This document shows, one piece after another, positions 5,254-9,681 of a stretch of DNA of 9,681 nt. The stretch's first letter is position 1, and the number at the start of each line of letters is the position of its first letter. Below the pieces are notes generated by a model. That model ran no database searches. It was given only the letters and a program-made list of their open reading frames with translations, and had not been told where the DNA came from. The stretch comes from CAZOLI01 sp964580675 (GTDB lineage: Bacteria; Planctomycetota; MHYJ01; CAYXQY01), in assembly GCA_964580675.1 (NCBI GenBank), contig CAZOLI010000074.1, positions 1-9,681 of the forward strand, read 5' to 3'. The position numbers and the translations under genes are program-made.

Positions 5254-5787
5254 ATGAAATACGTTTACAGTGCATTTGTCCTTCTCGCGGTTCTCGCTTT
5301 TGCCCTTGTGGTGTTCACCGGCGTGGCCTCCGCCCATTTCGGTGCATCCTACATCAACCACTTTAAGATGGGTCTGCTGGCCACCGTCCTCGGGCTGTTT
5401 GTGCATGCACTGATGTTTATCTACTTCATCAGTTCGCACAAGGCCATCAAGGAAGCCCTCAAAAAACGGGACCTGGACGGCGAAGAAGGATACATCCAGG
5501 AAACGCGGGACCTGAAAATGGAAACCATGCCGTGGGCGACCCTGGGCATGCTGCTCCTCATCGGTACCACCCTCCTTGGCGGCGCGGCGGATGTGGGGGA
5601 CCTGCCGAACTGGACCCACTGGGCATCAACTCCGGTCACCATCGGCGTGAACCTGTACCTGTACTGGTTCGAGTGGCAAAAAATCAACGAAAACGTGGAC
5701 CTGATTCACCGGGTGGATGCCACCCTGAATGAACACGACGACCGGACCGGGAGCGAAACCGATGCCCCCGAGCGGGAACGGGCGTAA
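5254..5787 (+). CDS. Small four-helix membrane protein with conserved-looking histidines, function unknown
   Basis: A 177-residue membrane protein. Hydrophobic stretches lie at about 5-26, 39-61, 94-111 and 124-141. The first ends in VASAHF, which also looks like a signal peptidase I site (after Ala27), so it may be a cleaved signal. Charged loops are 62-91 (KKRDLDGEEGY, ETRDLKME) and the hydrophilic tail 142-177. Histidines stand at helix ends or inside helices: His28, His36 (INHFKMG), His51 (LFVHALMF), His62 and His122 (WTHW). Such placing is seen in membrane haem-b and quinone proteins, but no known cytochrome motif is present, so haem binding is only a suggestion. I do not recognise a named family. 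It stands alone on its strand, with 1.2 kb upstream and 428 bp before xseA. The ATG has no Shine-Dalgarno site; no other in-frame start fits better. Confidence 0.8.
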   Translation: MKYVYSAFVLLAVLAFALVVFTGVASAHFGASYINHFKMGLLATVLGLFVHALMFIYFISSHKAIKEALKKRDLDGEEGYIQETRDLKMETMPWATLGMLLLIGTTLLGGAADVGDLPNWTHWASTPVTIGVNLYLYWFEWQKINENVDLIHRVDATLNEHDDRTGSETDAPERERA

Positions 5788-5898
5788 CATCACAACGCTA
5801 AATCACAGTTGCCGAAAAGACTCACCCGCTGTAAGACACGCGTTATCTGAATACAATATACATGTGAAATACATGACCGGGCACGAAATTGTCTTCAA

Positions 5899-5926
5899 AA
5901 ATTCGAAATTCGAAATAAGAAATCCG
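5899..5926 (+). repeat. Heptanucleotide tandem array, AAATTCG family
   Basis: Four units in phase: AAATTCG, AAATTCG, AAATAAG and AAATCCG, then decayed units up to about 5942 (TAAATTCCG). The same unit appears at the right edge of the window (9664-9681). This is a second heptamer family, different from TNACTCC. Confidence 0.75.
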
Positions 5927-5996
5927 AAAACTATAAATTCCGACGTTCGAGCCGGGCCTTCATGAGTTTCCAGATTCATCATCTACATCAAAAACG

Positions 5997-6074
5997 CCCC
6001 CTCCCTCACGGTCGGGGCTCCGACTTTGGTGAAACGGTTTTCCTTCACCCCAACGGAACTGCTTCCTCTCATAC
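5997..6074 (+). repeat. Dispersed REP-like element, copy B (best preserved)
   Basis: Contains a perfect small hairpin GTCGG-GGCT-CCGAC (6011-6024), then TTTGGTGAA, a CGGTTTTCC spacer and TTCACCCCAACGG. GGTGAA (6028-6033) pairs with TTCACC (6044-6049). Copy A (201-271) and the partial copy 23-50 share this order. The two-hairpin layout fits a REP/BIME-like element. The next gene is xseA, 142 bp away, so the element lies in or before its leader. Confidence 0.65.
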
Positions 6075-6125
6075 CGGGTGCGAAGCCGTATCGCGTTCTC
6101 AAATAAAGAAAACAAATGACACCAA

Positions 6126-6145
6126 CGCCGGTGACGACACCGGCG
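6126..6145. other. Perfect 8-bp GC-rich hairpin before xseA
   Basis: CGCCGGTG, loop ACGA, CACCGGCG, ending 70 bp before the xseA ATG. It is strong enough to form in RNA. No U-run follows, so it is more likely a leader structure or a leftover of an element than a terminator. Confidence 0.55.
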
Positions 6146-6203
6146 GGCCGGATCGATTCCCGCAAAAAAGAGAACCCGCAAACAACGACGCACGCGTTAT
6201 TCC

Positions 6204-6208
6204 GAGGA
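6204..6208 (+). promoter_or_regulatory. Shine-Dalgarno site of xseA
   Basis: GAGGA with 7 bases to the ATG at 6216. It supports this start, which also gives the normal distance to the OB-fold. Confidence 0.6.
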
Positions 6209-6215
6209 ACAACAC

Positions 6216-7535
6216 ATGAACCAGCAGGCACAATCGGACGACGAATCGAAGAGCCGGGACCTGAACGTAAACTCCCGTCAGCAGGAATTAAACGTGCTGA
6301 CGGTCACGCAGGTGACCTCCCGGATCAAGACCCTCCTCGAAAAACGGATCGGGAACCTCTGGGTCAAGGGCGAAATATCGAACCTCAGCCGCCCCCGTTC
6401 CGGCCACGTGTACTTCTCGCTGAAGGACGAGGAGAGTGTCCTGCCGGTGGTGCTGTTCCGTCACCGGGCGGAGAAGGTGGACTTCGACCTGGAGGATGGG
6501 CTCGAAGTCCGTGTGAACGGCACCGTCAGCGCGTATCCACCGCATGGGGAGTACCAGATTCAGGCCAAAAAAGTCAAGCCTCTCGGCGAGGGAGCACTGC
6601 AACTGGCACTCAAACAGCTCAAGGAAAAACTAAAAAAAGAGGGCCTGTTCCGCGACGACGAAAAACAGCCCCTGCCGCAGCTGCCGGAACGGATCGCCGT
6701 CGTTACCTCGCCGACCGGCGCCGCCGTGCGGGACATTATCCGGACCATCCATCAGCGGTACGCTCATGTCTCCATTCTCGTGGTGCCGGTAAGTGTGCAG
6801 GGCGACGGGGCGAAGGACGAAATTGCCGAGGCCATCCGGCTCGTGAACCGACGGGACCTTGCTGACGTCATCATCACCGGCCGGGGCGGGGGCAGCCTGG
6901 AGGACCTCTGGGCGTTTAACGAAGAGGTCGTTGCGCGAGCCATCTTCGACTCCCAAATGCCCGTGGTCTCGGCCGTCGGACACGAAGTGGACACGTCGAT
7001 TTCGGATCTGGTGGCCGACCGGGTCGCACCGACCCCCACCGCGGCGGGACAGGTGGTGGTGCCGGAACTCCGGGAACTCTCGCAGAAACTGCAGGACCGT
7101 TTCGACCGGGCCACACGGATCTGCCGCCGCATACTGCGAAAGCACCGGAGCCACCTGGAAGACACCTCAAAAGCCGTTCTTCGAGCACACCCGGGTCGAC
7201 GGCTCCGGGAGAAGAAAAAACAGCTTTACCGCACGGCCGAAGCCATCGATCACGAAATGGACCGGATACTGGACCGGTGCGAGGACGGGCTCTCGGCCCG
7301 GGCCGAACAGCTGGACAGCCTCAGCCCGCTGAACGTCCTCAGCCGGGGCTACAGCATTACCTGGCACGACGAACGGGACGAGATCCTGAAACGTGCCGAA
7401 GACACCGAAGAAGGCGACGTCATCCGGACACGCCTGAGCGAAGGCACACTCCGGACCGAAGTCCTCTCGAAACGTGACGAGGCCCCGGACCATCCCGGCG
7501 CGGACGACGACGAAGAAGACGCCCCCTCTTCCTGA
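6216..7535 (+). CDS. xseA: Exodeoxyribonuclease VII large subunit
   Basis: 439 residues (E. coli 456). XseA is the catalytic subunit of exonuclease VII, which degrades single-stranded DNA from both ends into oligonucleotides in the cytosol during repair. The N-terminal OB-fold spans about 26-122 (LTVTQVTSRIK, WVKGEISNL, GHVYFSLKD). The nuclease core contains VTSPTGAAVRDI, GRGGGSLEDLWAFNEE (222-237) and SAVGHEVDTSISDLVADRVA. Asp173, Arg223, His256 and Asp259 match the essential E. coli residues Asp155, Arg205, His238 and Asp241 with identical spacing, so the enzyme should be active. A coiled-coil middle (about 285-365) and the C-terminal SPLNVLSRGYSI block (370-381) are present; the last 20 residues are acidic. 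The small subunit gene xseB does not follow, as it often does elsewhere; the heptosyltransferase gene starts 12 bp later, so the two are probably cotranscribed. Confidence 0.97.
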   Translation: MNQQAQSDDESKSRDLNVNSRQQELNVLTVTQVTSRIKTLLEKRIGNLWVKGEISNLSRPRSGHVYFSLKDEESVLPVVLFRHRAEKVDFDLEDGLEVRVNGTVSAYPPHGEYQIQAKKVKPLGEGALQLALKQLKEKLKKEGLFRDDEKQPLPQLPERIAVVTSPTGAAVRDIIRTIHQRYAHVSILVVPVSVQGDGAKDEIAEAIRLVNRRDLADVIITGRGGGSLEDLWAFNEEVVARAIFDSQMPVVSAVGHEVDTSISDLVADRVAPTPTAAGQVVVPELRELSQKLQDRFDRATRICRRILRKHRSHLEDTSKAVLRAHPGRRLREKKKQLYRTAEAIDHEMDRILDRCEDGLSARAEQLDSLSPLNVLSRGYSITWHDERDEILKRAEDTEEGDVIRTRLSEGTLRTEVLSKRDEAPDHPGADDDEEDAPSS

Positions 7536-7547
7536 TCCCGCACCGCC

Positions 7548-8725
7548 ATGTCCCCCGCCGACCCCACCGCAACCGGTTCCCCGCCGATCCCGGCGGACGA
7601 CGTGGACCGCCTCCTTGTGCGATCCACCAACTGGCTCGGGGACGCGGTCATGCAGCTGTCCCTGGTACAGGCCGCGGCCGACGTGTTCCCGGACGCGGAC
7701 CGGGAGGTGCTGATCCGGGAGGAATTCGTTCCGCTGTNNNNNNNNNNCAGCCGGCCGTCGACCGGGTCATGCCGTTTCAGAAATCGGGCGGGTTCCGGGA
7801 AACCCTCGAGGACGCGCGAACGGCACGGCGACTGACCGAACGGAAATATGACCTCGCAATCATCGTCCCCCGATCGTTCCGGTCCGCCCTTGCTCCGTAT
7901 CTCGCCGGCGTGCCGGTCCGCACCGGTTACGGATACTGGCCCGGGTCCGTCCTTCTCACCCATCCGCAGGAACCGCCCGAGGACCGCTGGGCGACCCACC
8001 GCGTGCGCACGTATTTTCACCTGCTGTCCCCGTGGCACCCGGCCCCCGAACTGCAGCCGAACCGGAATCCACCACACATCTACGTGCCCCCCGGTACCGT
8101 CGACGAGGTCAAACGCACCCTGGACGAGAAGTTCGGTAGCGACCGGCGGCACCGGCCGCTTGTGGCGATCAACCCCGGCGCCGCCTACGGCACGGCCAAG
8201 CGGTGGCTCCCCGATCGGTACGCGAAACTGGCACGGTGGATCCATAAGACCTGTTCCGGTCGATGTGTGGTGCTCGGGTCACCGGCGGAGCGCGAACTGT
8301 GCGAAAAAATAGCGTTTGCCGCCGGGGAGGGGGTGGTGTCACTGGCGGGCGAGACCGACGTCCTGGAACTGGCCGCCGTGCTGGCTGAAAGCGACCTTCT
8401 GCTGACCAACGACACCGGCACCATGCACGTGGCCGACGCCGTGGGGACCCCCATCGTGGCCATCTTTGGCCCCACACATCCGGAGACCACATCTCCGTTC
8501 CGGGTCGAACACGCCGTCATTCGAGAACCCGTTCATTGTTCGCCGTGCGAACTCCGGCACTGTCCGATCGATCACCGCTGCATGACCCGGATCTCCGTTT
8601 CGCGTGTGTTCCGAAACGTCGTCGAGATGCTCCCGGGCGCCGATCCGGATGAGGTTCCCCTGCCGGTGCAAGAACGGGTGAAGCGGAAAATTCAGGCGGG
8701 GGGGAAAGAGAAAACGGGCGGATAA
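7548..8725 (+). CDS. waaF: LPS core heptosyltransferase II-type (GT9), interrupted by assembly gap
   Basis: A glycosyltransferase family 9 protein of about 390 residues that adds L-glycero-D-manno-heptose from ADP-heptose to the LPS inner core at the inner membrane. Before the gap: VRSTNWLGDAVMQLSLVQAA. After it: DLAIIVPRSFRSALAPYLAG, NPGAAYGTAKRWLPDRYAKL, SLAGETDVLELAAVLA, LTNDTGTMHVADAVGTP and FGPTHPETTSPF, all typical of WaaF. Near the C-terminus a four-cysteine motif (codons at 8537, 8546, 8561 and 8579; CSPC, CPIDHRC) marks one WaaF subgroup. The 10 N at 7738-7747 put the two halves in different frames. Compared with E. coli WaaF, only about three residues are missing, so 8 or 11 real bases would restore one frame. 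The gene is probably intact. The start could be ATG 7548 or GTG 7602; the GTG gives the usual N-terminus and has a weak GGCGGA before it. Confidence 0.9.
7738..7747. other. Assembly gap (10 N)
   Basis: Ten N inside the heptosyltransferase gene. With the preceding T they give 11 unassigned bases, which is not a multiple of three, so the number is most likely a placeholder and not the true size. Confidence 0.95.
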
Positions 8726-8746
8726 ACACGGGGTTGCGAGAAGTAT

Positions 8747-8758
8747 CCCCTTTCGGGG
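8747..8758. other. Short hairpin in the convergent intergenic region
   Basis: CCCC-TTTC-GGGG between the two convergent genes; on the minus strand the loop is GAAA, a stable GNRA tetraloop. The stem is only 4 bp and has no U-run, so it is a weak candidate for shared transcript ends. The rest of the 93-bp gap shows only TCCC/GGGA around 8796-8809. Confidence 0.3.
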
Positions 8759-8818
8759 TTCGGGCACCGGTTCCCTTCATCGGCGCAGGTGTCGATCCCT
8801 CTTTTGGGAAGGATGTAA

Positions 8819-9325
8819 CTACCGGCCGAATTCCCGGGCGGCGGTGGAGCGAAGGAGAATGACAAGCTGCACAATGACGTAGAATCCAGCAATTCCGATC
8901 GAGAGCACCGTTCCGGACCACAACCCGAGAAGAGCAATCGGTCCGGTCATAAACAGGGACAGGACGCGTCCCCATCCCTTCCGCTGGATCACCCCGTATC
9001 CGCCGGCAAGACAAAGAATGCCCAGCACGATGGCGAGAAAGGCCAGGAGGGAGAGCACCCCTCCCAGGGCACCTGCATGGGATCCGGCACTTCGCAGCAA
9101 TGCCTTCGCCTTCTCACGAACCAGGATAATGTACACCCCGTAGACCATGAACAGCGCCCCGTACAGGAACGAAACCAGGGCGGCAAAGGTAACGGCGCCG
9201 GAGTTTCGCCCGCCGCCGCGGCCCCTTCGTCCGCGCATTCCCCGTTCCTTCCGGTCGCCCCCGTGACCGGGCACGTTTCTTCGCCCGCGGTTTCTCGTCG
9301 TTCGATGTCGCGTTGGACGGCTCAT
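8819..9325 (-). CDS. Four-helix membrane protein with Arg-rich N-terminal tail, function unknown
   Basis: 168 residues. The first 40 are basic and low in complexity, with 14 arginines and RGRRGRGGGR just before the membrane. Four hydrophobic segments follow at about 44-69, 85-112, 119-138 and 139-158. The stretch LAGGYGVIQRKGWGRVLSLF, a short basic loop with the Gly-Trp-Gly turn, is common in small membrane proteins of unknown role. By the positive-inside rule the Arg tail should face the cytosol. The ATG at 9325 is set by a very good Shine-Dalgarno site (GGGAGG, 6 bases away). An upstream in-frame start at 9409 would add 28 hydrophobic, Cys-rich residues and is unlikely. The gene is convergent with the heptosyltransferase gene and stands alone in the window. 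I do not recognise a named family. Confidence 0.75.
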   Translation of the reverse strand: MSRPTRHRTTRNRGRRNVPGHGGDRKERGMRGRRGRGGGRNSGAVTFAALVSFLYGALFMVYGVYIILVREKAKALLRSAGSHAGALGGVLSLLAFLAIVLGILCLAGGYGVIQRKGWGRVLSLFMTGPIALLGLWSGTVLSIGIAGFYVIVQLVILLRSTAAREFGR

Positions 9326-9331
9326 GACAAA

Positions 9332-9337
9332 CCTCCC
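9332..9337 (-). promoter_or_regulatory. Shine-Dalgarno site that sets the start at 9325
   Basis: GGGAGG on the minus strand, 6 bases before the ATG. It is the strongest ribosome binding site in the window and decides against the longer frame starting at 9409. Confidence 0.75.
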
Positions 9338-9404
9338 GAAGCCACAACAGCGTGCAAACAAACAGAACATGACCACCAATCCGACGTGATAACAAATTGC
9401 AAGG

Positions 9405-9413
9405 ATCATACCA
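9405..9413 (-). promoter_or_regulatory. Possible extended -10 promoter element
   Basis: TGGTATGAT on the minus strand fits an extended -10 (TGnTATAAT with one mismatch), about 80 bp before the start at 9325. No good -35 box stands 17 bp further upstream. Weak candidate. Confidence 0.3.
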
Positions 9414-9681
9414 GGTCCAAACAGGTCGATTCTCGGGGGTATTGAGGGCTAAACCGTTTCAATAACCAACACAGGGAGAAAGGAATACAGGTATGTCGCA
9501 ATTTTAAACACGGACGAAGGCTGGCGGATGTGCCGTGAGACGTCGGTCTTCGAGCGTCGCCCCCGAGTGATGTTTCAAAGGCGCGTGTTGGAAAACGAAC
9601 GGGCGCCTGTCCTTCGTTGTAAGACCTGGCGCGTTCCAGACGATCCACCTCTTGCTTTGCAAAAAATTCGAAATACGAAAT
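9414..9681. other. Intergenic right end without a gene
   Basis: About 270 bases with no supported gene. A minus-strand frame (9406-9648) has no family features and is rejected. An ATTGA/TCAAT dyad lies around 9443-9465. The region ends in the AAATTCG heptamer array. Confidence 0.5.
9664..9681 (+). repeat. AAATTCG heptamer array, cut by the window edge
   Basis: AAATTCG, AAATACG and the first four bases of a third unit. Same family as 5899-5926. Its real length cannot be seen here. Confidence 0.6.

Noticed and set aside
5080..5619. Minus-strand frame of 179 residues.
   Set aside because: Antisense shadow of the membrane protein gene at 5254-5787.
9326..9409. Longer start for the Arg-rich membrane protein.
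   Set aside because: The strong Shine-Dalgarno site at 9332-9337 fits the ATG at 9325.
9406..9648. Minus-strand frame of 80 residues at the right end.
   Set aside because: No recognisable motif or ribosome binding site.

Overview
The window is a chromosomal piece from a Gram-negative bacterium. An LPS-core heptosyltransferase is present, all genes are typical bacterial ones, and there is no phage, plasmid or CRISPR signal. The proteins are rich in Asp and Glu (acidic tails on the acyl-CoA ligase and on XseA), which would fit a salt-adapted organism, but this is inference. The AAATTCG and TNACTCC heptamer arrays and the REP-like intergenic element recall repeat-rich genomes such as those of the PVC group or Desulfobacterota. 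The sequence alone does not fix the lineage. A 10-N run shows this is a draft scaffold.

Left part (1-4028, genes on the minus strand). Three genes form a tight operon read right to left: a long-chain fatty acid-CoA ligase, a nucleoside phosphorylase/nucleosidase-fold protein (4-bp ATGA overlap) and a spore photoproduct lyase-like radical SAM protein (8-bp overlap). Its 3' flank (1-347) has no gene. It holds two heptamer arrays, a hexamer array, a strong hairpin and two copies of a dispersed element.

Middle (4029-5253) is a 1.2-kb divergent intergenic region, AT-richer than the genes. It carries a diverged direct repeat with a 239-bp period, an inverted repeat of the CAGGATTnACAGGA type and several clear hairpins. 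No convincing gene was found in it. It is followed on the plus strand by a small four-helix membrane protein with histidines near and inside its helices (5254-5787), and then by 428 bp with an AAATTCG heptamer array, the best copy of the dispersed element and a GC-rich hairpin.

Right part. xseA (exonuclease VII large subunit) and a waaF-type heptosyltransferase lie 12 bp apart on the plus strand. The heptosyltransferase is split by the assembly gap but is probably intact. A convergent minus-strand gene encodes a four-helix membrane protein with an Arg-rich cytosolic N-terminus and a good Shine-Dalgarno site. The last 270 bp hold no gene and end inside another AAATTCG array.

The most interesting point is the pairing of a radical SAM SPL-like enzyme, which lacks the H-donor cysteine of true spore photoproduct lyase, with a nucleosidase-fold protein. 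The second protein could remove the 5'-deoxyadenosine made by the first or act on the product of its chemistry. The repeat content of the intergenic DNA is the second point.
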